Source: Osmia lignaria lignaria
Taxonomy: Eukaryota; Arthropoda; Insecta; Hymenoptera; Megachilidae
Direction of reading: 5' to 3'
Length of the DNA: 64,000 bases
Assembly: GCF_051020975.1 (NCBI RefSeq)
Contig: NC_135041.1
Span: 7,576,256-7,640,255 of the forward strand
Position numbers and translations under genes: made by a program. The notes under the pieces were generated by a model that had not been told where the DNA came from, did not search any database, and saw nothing but the letters and a program-made list of their open reading frames with translations. Of the stretch, positions 38,600 through 48,628 are shown piece by piece (position 1 is the stretch's first letter; every line of letters starts with the position of its first letter).

Positions 38600-41500
38600 G
38601 TAAGTCAACGAATTCATTATTTTTCCTCCCTCCCTCTTTGGCTTAACATTTTTCGCGCCGTTGTTTCATCTTTCCATCGCTCATCGTATTATTTCGTTCA
38701 TCGCACGCACACCTCGTCTCGTCGAATCATTTTTTGCCCTCGCAACTTTCGCGAACAACGAGATCAGTGGGATATATGTGTGTTCATCGATTGCCGGTGC
38801 GAGCACCCTCGCCGGCTGCCGGAAATCAGAACGTAAAATTTTCCCGCGCAGCGATAAGTTAACGATCCGTGGCTCAAATGCGATTACCGGCGTAACAGGA
38901 TTACCGGCTGGTATCGAGCTCCTGCCCGGAGTTAAATCAGCTTTCGCGTAAACGTGTTCCTCGTTAAAAGCTTAATATTAATAGTCACCTAGCCGATACA
39001 CAAGCGGAAAGACTTCGATTCCGTCCAGGCATTGTTCCGATAGCTACTCTTTGATATGTATGTATATGTACGTACTCTGACGCTTTTCACAGCCCACGAA
39101 CGCGAACCGTGTGTATGTACATAATAAAATTCGATGAAACCGGGTATCAAACGATTCCACGCAACGTCGCGTCGTTAAATCACGGTCCAATATTTACCGC
39201 GTTACGCGACCTAAACGCAGGACAATTACGTTCAAGTTCCCATTCTACTCGCCTCGATCTTACGACGTTGCGCGTTTCAGGAGCGTTGGTAATTGCGATG
39301 CTTGGTGAAACGGCCGTGGGCGAGGGATCTTGAGCAAAGGGAAACGCTTCAGACGGCTAACAGCCTCGTAATCGACAAACTGCCTTATGCGTTGGCTCGT
39401 TAAATAACCAAGGGACTCTCTCTCTCTTAGTTTTGAGAGTTAAGCTCATTGTTGTTGAATCCAGCGTCGATGTAACCGGTAACAGAGTTGGTAACGACAA
39501 CGACGACGACCCAGCCGCTACCGCGTTACTCTCACCAAAGATTGTCGGAAAGAGGCTGCTGTGTCGAGTACAAACAAGGAGGTTGAAAGAGAGTGCATAC
39601 CAGTGAGAAAGACAAGAGCAAAGAGGACAGGGTGGTGGTAAAGAGCAGCTGGGAGAGGGAGAGCCTGAGGGTGTAACCGAGTTAGCAGTTACGAGGCCGG
39701 GCTAGTTAGAACGTAGGTCAACGGTGGAAGTTAGCTGGTAGCCTGGGTATATTGTTTTGGAATGCCGAGGGTATTTAGGACTGGGCTGGTCTGGTCACGG
39801 GCGACGTTCGCCAGCTTCCTCGGCGAGCCGCGTAACGCAGTTTTAGCGTTACCACGGAGATGAGAAAGTAGCTTTGCGGCTTCTAGAGTTGCCCGGCTCT
39901 CTCGCTGGCAACGGCGAGCTTGACGTCCACGTCGATGTCGACGTCCTGGTTGCCAAACTTTTAAACGAAATTTCCCCGGGATCTCGTTTAGCCTGGTGTT
40001 TCGCTGGCGCTGGTAGCCGGCTCGCCAATTAGTCGTCGTCGGCCGATATCGCGGAAGCAAGGAAGAACAGGGGGGCGTGGGAGGTCCAGGATGCGGTGTA
40101 AGAGGACCAGGAGGGCAAAGATCGAGACCAGGCTGCTCGTCTACCACGCCTCCGTGGATCGGTTCGTCCGGGAATTTGCCGCTCCGTGTGCCATTGCCTC
40201 TGCCTGCCGAAGTGTGATCGCATTACGCGTACATTCCGTGGAAATTAGCGACGCGAATTAAGATCCCGACCCAGCCCGTCTATGTACCGTTCCACAGGAC
40301 GTGTACATAAGGTCGTACATAGCTGCAGGATGCTCTGAAGACGAATACGTAGATGTATCCTGCCCTCGAGCTGCATCGGTTTGCCGGGACGACGTTAAAG
40401 CGGATCGTTGGATCGAACTTCTCGACGTTGATGCATCAGTAACGCGTGAGCGACGATGAGACCGGCGTACGTCTTTACGCGTGTATGTATCTTTCGATGC
40501 GTTCGTCGCCTCCGGTTACACAGCTATCTTCCTACCCTGACACGCTACTGAAACGCGGTTAAACTCATTCTCGGACCGTGAAATGAGAAATCGTAAAATT
40601 AATTTAATATGTCGATCGGGTATACGGGCGCAACCGAAGGGAGACCGTAAAAACCGCTCGTTTCGAAGGCAACTGTGTTTACGTCGCGGTGCCTACACGG
40701 TCCTAGTTTTTCCAGATTCAATTTCTGGATACATAAATGGATCGCGAAATAGCATTGTTCTACTGAAATGCCTGATTTGGAAATGAGATTGAAATGGAGA
40801 CAAATTGAAGTGTTACAGAAATTTAAGTAGTATAAGCCAGTTTTTGTTGCCTATATATCCTCGATTTCTTTTTATTCGTCTGGGTACAGTTTCAAGATAC
40901 CACCGTGAGTGGATATCGTAAAGGGTCGGATATGGATGTAAGAATATTTGATAGCCAAATAGCATCATCCTGCTAGCCGTAATTCAAGTCTGAATCTTCG
41001 ACGCTATATTGCCTGCTGGAATGTCCCTGCGGTCTAATGGAGGCATCTCGTGGCATCTATTAGCAAATGGTTCCCAACGGTCAGGGCTTACCCACGTTAA
41101 CCCCGTGCTCGCCACCGTCAGAAAGACGATTGATATTACATTAGATACGCATTGTCTAATATAGGGCAGTTGAAAACCGCGTTATTGAATTGGCAGCCGT
41201 TTGGGATTCAGTACCGTTGCTTCTCGATGCAAACATTCTCAACTCTGTGTTAAACACAGGTGAGCTTGCGATTCACGATTTTATAGATGCATAAAATTGA
41301 ATTGCGAAATAAAATTTGATCGTCGTTTAAGTTTGCTTTTGTTGCCCGTTATATCACGGAGCGAGGCGAAACGAGGGAAAATAATTAAGGCGGTGAATCA
41401 AAGAACACGTGCGTCGCGGTCCTGGTTCGGGGAATTTAATTTCCTGAAACGAAGCCGCGAGCCAACAAATATGGTATCGATTAGCGCGATTGGCCTAGAA

Positions 41501-44313
41501 AATTTAAGTGCGCCAACCGCGGCCAATGAAAATTCGAACTTTCCCGATATTAGCTTATCTGACCGGGAAAAGTGTTGTCGAACCGGACGATTAATCACCG
41601 ATCTGTCGGATTATTTAAATTGCAAATAATGCAGGCAACAGCCGCATCTTTGAAACCAGCACAATTTAATGTGAAATATTATCCGGATCGCTGGAAAAGC
41701 ATACGAATTAAACTGAAAAAAATTTGAAACCAGAAAAAAAAACGAAAGGAATAAGCTCAACAGAGAGCGCGAAAGTATCGGTCGCGAATAAAATAAATAA
41801 TGTGCCAGATATAAATATATGTATGGTTTTTTGATTTTTTTAATCATGAACGTTATCTAGAAGGTACCAGGCAGCCTGGACCACAGCCAGGTTACTCGAA
41901 ATAGGAATAATTTTAAGCACCACTTGAAAACTATGCCAATAGTCCGTGTTCGCCATTATCGTTACCGTTGCACTTCTTCTGCTTCGTTCCAGACCGAAAA
42001 TCTACGATCATGCGGTAACCTAATATCGAGCTTAATCGTTATACGTTTCGGCAAAAGCAAATAGAGAATCCCCTGTTCGACTACGAAAACCTTAACAGCC
42101 GGAACTTTATCGGATGTTCCTATCAGAAACGGGATACCTTAACGAGATTCCGTTTTTGAAACTCCAATAATAATGATAAGCAATGATTACTATAACGTAG
42201 GAACATCGATACGAATTCACTTCAGACTTTTTTAAATTTAAAATATTATTTTTAAATCCAACCAGTGTGCAGTGAGAAAATTAACGTAATCTGCGTACAA
42301 TTTTGTTCTGATGTCATGAACCTTAGTCACCGTAAAATTTGCAAATAAATTTCTACTATGCAGTCGAAAGGAGAATATCTGGATCGGTACTTGAGTGGTC
42401 AACGAACGTAACGACCACAGAGGCGACGGTTGTACCCTAGGAAATAATTCGTATTTACATGAATACGTAGCGTCGGACATGACGGAGGCATTAGACCATC
42501 AAATCGAGTTAGCAGCGCGAATCGCTAACCGCATCAAGTCACTGTCGGCCACCTTGCACACCCTTGCAATGTCTGACTAACTCTATCCGGCACCGGCCCA
42601 CGGATGAAGGATAACCCGTTTCACCCCTTTGTCTGGCTGATCTGCGATTGGTTAGCTGCGATTCGCTAAACTTCCACTTTATCAATGTCCTATTGGTACT
42701 TGGAAGCTCGTAAATAAATAACCTAATACGCCCTGGCGATGTTCAGTTTGAGATAGTAACAAAGTTTCACCCATAAGGGTTGATATTTTAATTATACTTC
42801 AGAAAGAACTACGTGTTCTGATTATTTTAAATAATAATATCCATAAAGGTCATCCACCGATTAAATTTCACCCTATGTTAATCACGTTTTAACCTTTAAA
42901 AGCTGTCATGAGTGAAATTTCAGGCCACGTGAATTTCGTTTGAATTTTATTTAAAAATGAAATTGACGGTAACAGTGATATTTCTCTCCTCATTTTCATC
43001 GGCCAAGATAATTCTATCATTAACAAAATAAATTTAATAAATTTTTTATATGTTATCGCGATGATGATTTATTTACAAGCTTTGGTAATTTTCGTTGCGT
43101 TGTACACTTCAATCGTGACAATGCCAGGAAGGAAAATTAATTTCGATTTAACGCACGTTACTTTATAAAGATTAATCAATCAGAGATCACAGTGCGATTT
43201 GAATCGCGGCCAATGACGTCGCCCGAACTGTCATCCATCGATTTAACTCGAATGCGGCGAACGAATTGCAGCCCGCTCCGATTGTCACATTATACTGTAT
43301 CGAACGTGTCACCAAGAACGAAATAAAAGATCGACTGACAAACAATTATAACGTGCGATGAAACACTGTCCTCGATACGTGACAACGTGTCAATACTGTT
43401 ACCTACGGTGTACCAATAACGCGTTACCTATGCATTATTCCCCAAAAACACGAAATTTAAACTCTATGGATTATTACAAAATCGAATGAGAGAGATTTCT
43501 TTGTTTCGATTTCATTTAATTTTTGGCTCTTTATCGATCTCCATACGGGTTATTATCAGTCACGATACGATTTCTTGGATATGCAGGGTGAGTTTGATTC
43601 TTTTTTTTTATACATTTATCCAATTATTTGTTTAATAGAAGAGTTGTTGGAATTTATATTTTGAACCGTTTCTGGTGATCAACAGAGATTGTACAGCGCG
43701 ACGATTCTGAAATATCATTAAATCGCAACGGATTGAAGGAGAGAAACGTTTTTCAACAACGAACGGCTCGTTGAAGCATCTGTCAATTCATCGCAAGCAC
43801 GTTCGCGCTACGTTCTCACTTCGATTTTCACGAAAGGAAATCGAAGGAAACGAAACGCCGGATCTGTTCGCGCCGCTGGCAAATAAACGCCCGGGAATAA
43901 CTCATTCGCAGATTTGCAAGGAAATCTGCACCATGCAGAGATTTTTCTCTCTCCCGTCGACGACGCGGCATATCGACTTTGTAATTGAGCGTTACAGGTG
44001 TTCCCAACGCTCGAACAATGCCGGCGAATTGTTCAATAACTGCAACGAATGTACATTTCGACGGTAAAATCGTCCAAGATACGGGTCGGACGCGGGTGGT
44101 GCTGACAGGAACGCATTGCGCGTTTCACGGTTCGCTTTAATTAAGCTATTATTAGCCGCTTATTACGGAAAATATCGTGGACTATGCTGGAACGGTCTTC
44201 CTCTCGTTTGTAATTCGTACCGATCCCCCATGCTGATACTAACGCAAACGCAATTACGATTAAAGGTTTCGTAATCAAGATGGATTATGACAATATACAG
44301 AGTTCATTTTTTA

Positions 44314-44589
44314 TTAACCCTTTGCCTGCTGAGTACTCTAGGCTTAAACGTTTTATGTGTACGAAATAAGAATTAAGTCAATGACACTTATCATTTTTTT
44401 TTAATTTCATTTCATTTCATTTCTCAACTTACTTTTTTCATTGTTTTATCACATTATTATAATCTGATAACATATGGTGTGTAATTAGTAATATGCATTG
44501 ATAACTTTTATATGGTTATGACTAATTGTAAGATACACAAGAAACAAACTATAGACGCATATGTGCGTCCATAGCAGTCAATGGGTTAA
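44314..44589. mobile_element. piggyBac-type MITE bounded by TTAA (276 bp)
   Basis: Both ends are TTAA, the piggyBac target site. The left terminus reads TTAACCCTTTGCCTGCT and the right terminus, reverse-complemented, reads TTAACCCATTGACTGCT, an inverted repeat with two mismatches. The inner right end carries a near-palindrome GACGCATATGTGCGTC. The interior is AT-rich and non-coding, so the copy is non-autonomous. The CCCTTTGCCTGC terminus is typical of insect piggyBac elements. It ends about 90 bp upstream of a CTCF-like motif and a start exon. Confidence 0.7.
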
Positions 44590-44681
44590 AAAATAATATT
44601 GATTACTGAACCTTTAAACGCTATTTCAAAAATTTGAATAGCGTAAACAATATTAAAATTAGCGCGCGCTTTCACTGCTAC

Positions 44682-44802
44682 TAGCGCCACCTATTATAGT
44701 TCCGCGAGTGTTTGGCATCGTCGGTCACGGATTCGAAAGTGTTGCGTTTGAATTTTAGTCATCGTGAAATATAGTTCACAATTTCAATAAAAAGAACGAG
44801 AA
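44682..44802 (+). promoter_or_regulatory. CTCF-like motif and putative promoter/5' UTR of a nested gene
   Basis: TAGCGCCACCTA at 44682-44693 matches the core of the insect CTCF consensus (AGCGCCACCTA type). It lies about 110 bp upstream of the ATG at 44803, in a CpG-containing stretch unlike the AT-rich DNA on both sides. CTCF-like sites near transcription starts are common in insects. No clear TATA box is present. The motif is seen directly; promoter activity is inferred from its position next to a start codon and a strong splice donor. Confidence 0.4.
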
Positions 44803-44853
44803 ATGAGGCTCACGTTGATGAGCAAAGTTTTCAACGCTGTCAACCCAGAAAAA
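44803..44853 (+). CDS. First coding exon of a putative nested gene (17 codons)
   Basis: An ATG in good context (GAGAAATGA) opens a 51-nt segment encoding MRLTLMSKVFNAVNPEK, followed at once by GTAAGTTT, a strong donor in phase 0. Teneurin exons here are all phase 1, so this exon cannot be an in-frame alternative start for that gene. The peptide is basic and amphipathic with a single acidic residue, as in many mitochondrial N-termini. The ending also faintly recalls the N-terminus of the small mitochondrial pyruvate carrier subunit 2, but I found no following exon that would confirm this. The partner exons may lie in the intron downstream or beyond. Product unassigned. Confidence 0.4.
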
Positions 44854-45155
44854 GTAAGTTTGAAAGGTCTTAATTACCTGTGAACGATTCTTCGTAATTC
44901 GAGCCACGCTTTCTGGCTACGGTCGTCGTTGTCGTTCAGTCCTGCGGCGAAACACCGTGTCATTCAACATCGTTCACCTGTTTTATCTTCTTTTCTTCCA
45001 TCCATCTACGTGGTCGTTCACGCTTTTATTCGCTCACGAAGCCGGCTTAAACGTAATAGCACGTTCCAATTGCCGCAACACACACTCGCGCACAGCATTA
45101 CCTAACCTCCTCGCACTAATGCACTTTTCTCTTCTGCACATTCCTTGACGCGCAG

Positions 45156-45182
45156 GTCTGCCCAGGCCTATTTACTTCACAG
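45156..45182 (+). CDS. Candidate 27-nt teneurin microexon (phase 1/1)
   Basis: A pyrimidine-rich tract (TTTTCTCTTCTGCACATTCC) leads to acceptor GCGCAG, and the segment ends in CAG before a strong GTATGT donor. With the G from exon 3 it reads Gly-LPRPIYFT and leaves a G that makes Asp with the next exon. The joined protein would run ...MHLTN-G-LPRPIYFT-D-TGRDSPPE... Length, phase at both ends and absence of stops all fit the host frame. It would add nine residues just before the PPEVPPRGP motif. I infer alternative inclusion. It could instead be an exon of the nested gene in phase 0 (VCPGLFTSQ), which the sequence cannot exclude. Confidence 0.5.
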
Positions 45183-45311
45183 GTATGTAAATTCTGTAGT
45201 GAATCTCTAAGGTGACACGTTCACCGCTGCATGGAATTTGGTGTTTAGGGTAAATTTTATAAAACCATCTAAAAGTTTTTATCATTTATCGAAGTACCAC
45301 TTGGGATTTTA

Positions 45312-45617
45312 TTAACACGTTTGCTACCACAGTCCAGAGTGTTTTTTGTTATAATTCATCCTTAATTGACATGGGTCGTTTTAGGATATGTTTATAACAT
45401 TCCAAATAACAGCAAAATAAACAATTTTACAAACTGACAATATTATTCATATCCAAATTTGTTACAAGACGTTATCATAACCTGATAAATAACACGATTT
45501 AGATACAAGAATCAAAATCTGGTCCTTACTGAGGTGACTACAAAAACAAATTGCTATATTTATTAGTTATAATGAATCGCAGAACACCATTGACCTATAC
45601 GGCAGTAAACGTGTTAA
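45312..45617. mobile_element. Second TTAA-bounded MITE (306 bp)
   Basis: Both ends are TTAA. Left terminus TTAACACGTTTGCTACC and reverse-complemented right terminus TTAACACGTTTACTGCC differ at two positions. The interior is AT-rich and has no transposase. The terminus differs from that of the 44314-44589 element (CACGTTT versus CCCTTTG), so this is a related but distinct family or a diverged copy. It begins 130 bp after the candidate microexon. Confidence 0.55.
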
Positions 45618-46202
45618 ACCATTCCTATATAGATCATTGTTGTGCTTTGGGGATATGTGTTCGCTCTAAAGCTCGACGTGAACGACCCAATGTTTACGTT
45701 GTTAGTTTGAGCAATGTCCCAGGCCGATTACTGATCTAGTGCCTTTCGGTGTTTCGTTGTGTTTGCATCAGGAAACGTAGAAATTTATACGAGCAGTCGT
45801 GAAATCATGATAGAATTAATCGTAAGTAACATTTTATTAGCATATACTGTTTGAATTTAAATGAAAGATTGAAAGAGTTGTGTTTATAGTTTATAGCCGT
45901 CATGTTTGATCGTTACTTTTTCATTATGAATATGATTAACCTTGTTTTCAAAAACACTGTAACGTAATCTTTGTACACGATTTAAATTGCATAGAAATAT
46001 CACAGTTTCAATTGTTAAGTTAATAAATATTGATCCACATGGTGGGGAACGAAAATTTCATTATCAAACATCGAAGTTGCTGCAACCAAGTTCAGAGTTT
46101 CGTTAAAGCGTAATAAACCATCGTATCGCAATTAACCTTGATTTACAATAATGCGCTCTGCAACATTACAACCCTATAATGGCTGTACATTACCCTCCAT
46201 TT

Positions 46203-46223
46203 TGTATATATATACATATATAT
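46203..46223. repeat. TA/CATA microsatellite
   Basis: A short alternating TA run (TGTATATATATACATATATA type) in intron DNA. It is a simple sequence repeat with no other feature attached. Confidence 0.8.
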
Positions 46224-48454
46224 GTTTAACATAGCATCGATTTGTCGCGTCATCGTCCCTTATTACCAGCAGTTTCTATTATGTTCGCGTGTTCTTACAA
46301 GATACACGGATTAAGCTTACAAATTGCAATTTGCACGGGACAAGTACGATTAATTCGCGTACAGCTTGTTAATTAAACCGGGCAGGAAAAAAGTAACGAT
46401 GACTTTCCTTAACAATTACAGCACGAGCTGTGCTGCTCGTAACTCTTCAGCAGCAAGAAATTACGCGCTTAATGCGAAAAGTAATTATTACCTTTCATTG
46501 CTGTAAGTGCGCCTAACGATGGCTTAAGTGAAAGTGTTTTGTGGAGTTATTATTTTTTTATTATTAACACGTTCATTGATGAAAATTAAGTTTTGCCACG
46601 AAATATTAAGTAATCATAACTTTTCAATACTCGTTTCGTGAAATTTAGCCAAAAAAACTGTACGAAATGTTTATTCTTCGACAATACGAGTGTATAACAC
46701 AGAAGGGCTTTCATGAATACATCCAGGGCTCGTGTTCCTCGTAGCATGTCTGCCAGCCCTTCTTTTGTGCCCTTTATATTTAGGTAACTTTAATATTCGT
46801 CGAGAAGAGTTCCTTACAAGTTTGAATAACTTTATAAGCAACTTGACTACGAAATGCCGGCAACACGGAGCCCTAAGGGTCGGAACTGGCGCTGCGTGGG
46901 CGGAAATGAAAATTTTTGAGAATTACCGTTGCGGTTTTAATCTCTTATTAAACGTTTATATTTAAACACGGCCAGGAAAGTGAAAATTAATTTACCTTGT
47001 TAGCTCAGACAACTATGACAATCTAATGTAAATCGTCTACAGTTATTCATATTAATAAAAAATTAATCGTTTGTATAAACAATGTGGAAATTCCATTGTC
47101 GCATTCGCTTTCATTCTTTCGCATTTGTTTTTGATTGCTTTTTATGCAATTATTCTATCTGAATTTTCGGAACACTCTCTCTATATACATTTGTAAACGG
47201 TATACAGATAGATTTTACTGAATTTTGTAATTTTGATTTGTTTTTGAATGAAGAATAACTCCCTTTTAAATTCAGTATGAATTACCCTGCCATCAAAACT
47301 GGGCTTTTATCGTTTTAATGCGTCTCTCGTGCTGGAAATAATGAAAAAATAATTATAAGGATATACGACGGCTCCCACGAGTCCATTTTATTATTTCGAT
47401 ACGTCGTTTGTAATCCTACTATCATATTAAACTGCAGTACATTCATGGATACCCTCAATTTTAATATTTTTATATTTAAATCGTCGTGTATTATATTTGA
47501 AAAAACGTCCTGCTTTCGAAAAACACAGTACACTTGCGTATATAGTAACAACTGTTCTTTATACACTTTTCAACAGCACATACAACAGCAAATCGATAAC
47601 ATCGAATTCAAAACGTATTACTGCCATCATTACGTACACGCACGTTGCATCAGCAACAAAGAAACACTATTGCATTTGCATTTTGCGTGATGCGGCTATC
47701 GTTGCTTTCGATATTCACGTTTGAATAATAAGTTCGATACTCTGTAACACGTGATTGACCTTCCGCGTTGGTAATATTTATTCTTATTGTCAGTTGATAT
47801 AAGATGACTTCTTTGGTAACAGGTTGAATATGATAAAGGTTCATAATCGGTGAAATTAGATTCATTTCTAGGCTCCATAAGAAAAAATTCATTACAAGCC
47901 GACTAGAAGGATATTACGAGTACAGAGCCATTTTATTCCATCGAACATTTCGTTTTTCCTTCGCGTTCGTGGTCCGGTAAAATACGGTCCCGCGTAAAAT
48001 TAGATTTTTCATGCCAGCATGCGTGAAACGTAATTAGGGGATGATTAGTTATTAATGCTGCTTAATTGCTCGAATTTCCACCGGGCGGTAATCGGTGAAC
48101 GCCAGCACGGATAAGGGGACGTAAATCGGACAAAATGGACATTAATATAATTGTGCCGATACATAAATCATTCGTTCGTGAAATAAGCGTTGTTGAAGGC
48201 GCATCCTTCATTCATATTGACGTTGCTTCATGAGGGAATCTTTCCATTTTAATTTAACCACCTCATTATCCATGAAATTTTTGCAATTTGCTGGGCTTTT
48301 CAGAAAAATGAAAAACTGTATGAAAAAGAAAATGTCAAATATCAATCATAAGTAAACATAAAATTAAAATGGATTTCACAAAATTTTCCCTCAATATACA
48401 AAAATTGATCGATGTTGAGCAAAATGACTTAGGTTTCTGTGGAATTCTTTACAG

Positions 48455-48628
48455 ACACGGGTAGAGATTCGCCGCCGGAACCAGCACCACCGGAAGTGCC
48501 ACCGCGTGGCCCGTCTCTGCACGCAACTCATACTTTGCGTACGCAGCAAAATCGAAATGGTTGCCCGCCAAACGCCACAGGGAATTTCGCTGTGCCAACT
48601 GATCAGATGCAGACGGAGAAGTATTCGG
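48455..48628 (+). CDS. Teneurin intracellular domain exon 4 with PPEVPPRGP motif (174 nt, phase 1/1)
   Basis: The acceptor is TTCTTTACAG and the donor GTAAGT. The incoming G plus AC makes Asp, then TGRDSPPEPAPPEVPPRGP and on to QTEKYS, ending in a single G. The Pro-rich stretch matches the PPDVPPRNP-type motif in the cytoplasmic tail of Drosophila Ten-m, and is the strongest reason to favour Ten-m. Such PxxPPR sequences are candidate SH3-binding sites. The exon is symmetric and skippable. With the microexon, the visible tail from the ATG at 20448 is about 269 residues. The transmembrane segment must lie in exons beyond the window. Confidence 0.8.

Larger units (their letters stand above)
38600..45155 (+). 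other. Teneurin intron, first part (to the microexon), containing a nested gene start
   Basis: About 6.5 kb. A purine-rich block lies at about 39.55-39.70 kb with a GC-rich block after it (to 40.2 kb); neither shows a supported gene. A possible 15-nt phase-1/1 microexon lies at 40890-40904. The 44.3-44.9 kb end holds a MITE, a CTCF-like motif and a separate start exon, each listed on its own. Confidence 0.6.
45183..48454 (+). other. Teneurin intron between the microexon and exon 4
   Basis: About 3.3 kb of AT-rich sequence. It contains the second TTAA-bounded MITE, a start-codon-plus-donor segment at 45772-45821 of unclear meaning, and a TA/CATA microsatellite at 46203-46223. An unpaired TTAACACGTTCATTG sequence near 46.56 kb resembles one MITE end, but no partner end was found. 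No further gene is supported. Confidence 0.6.

Noticed and set aside
43559..43587. Roughly 28-nt segment between TTATCAG and GTGAGT, considered as a microexon
   Set aside because: Its length is not divisible by three, so including it would break the teneurin frame.
46562..46580. TTAACACGTTCATTG as the end of a third TTAA MITE
   Set aside because: No matching inverted end with TTAA was found within a reasonable distance.
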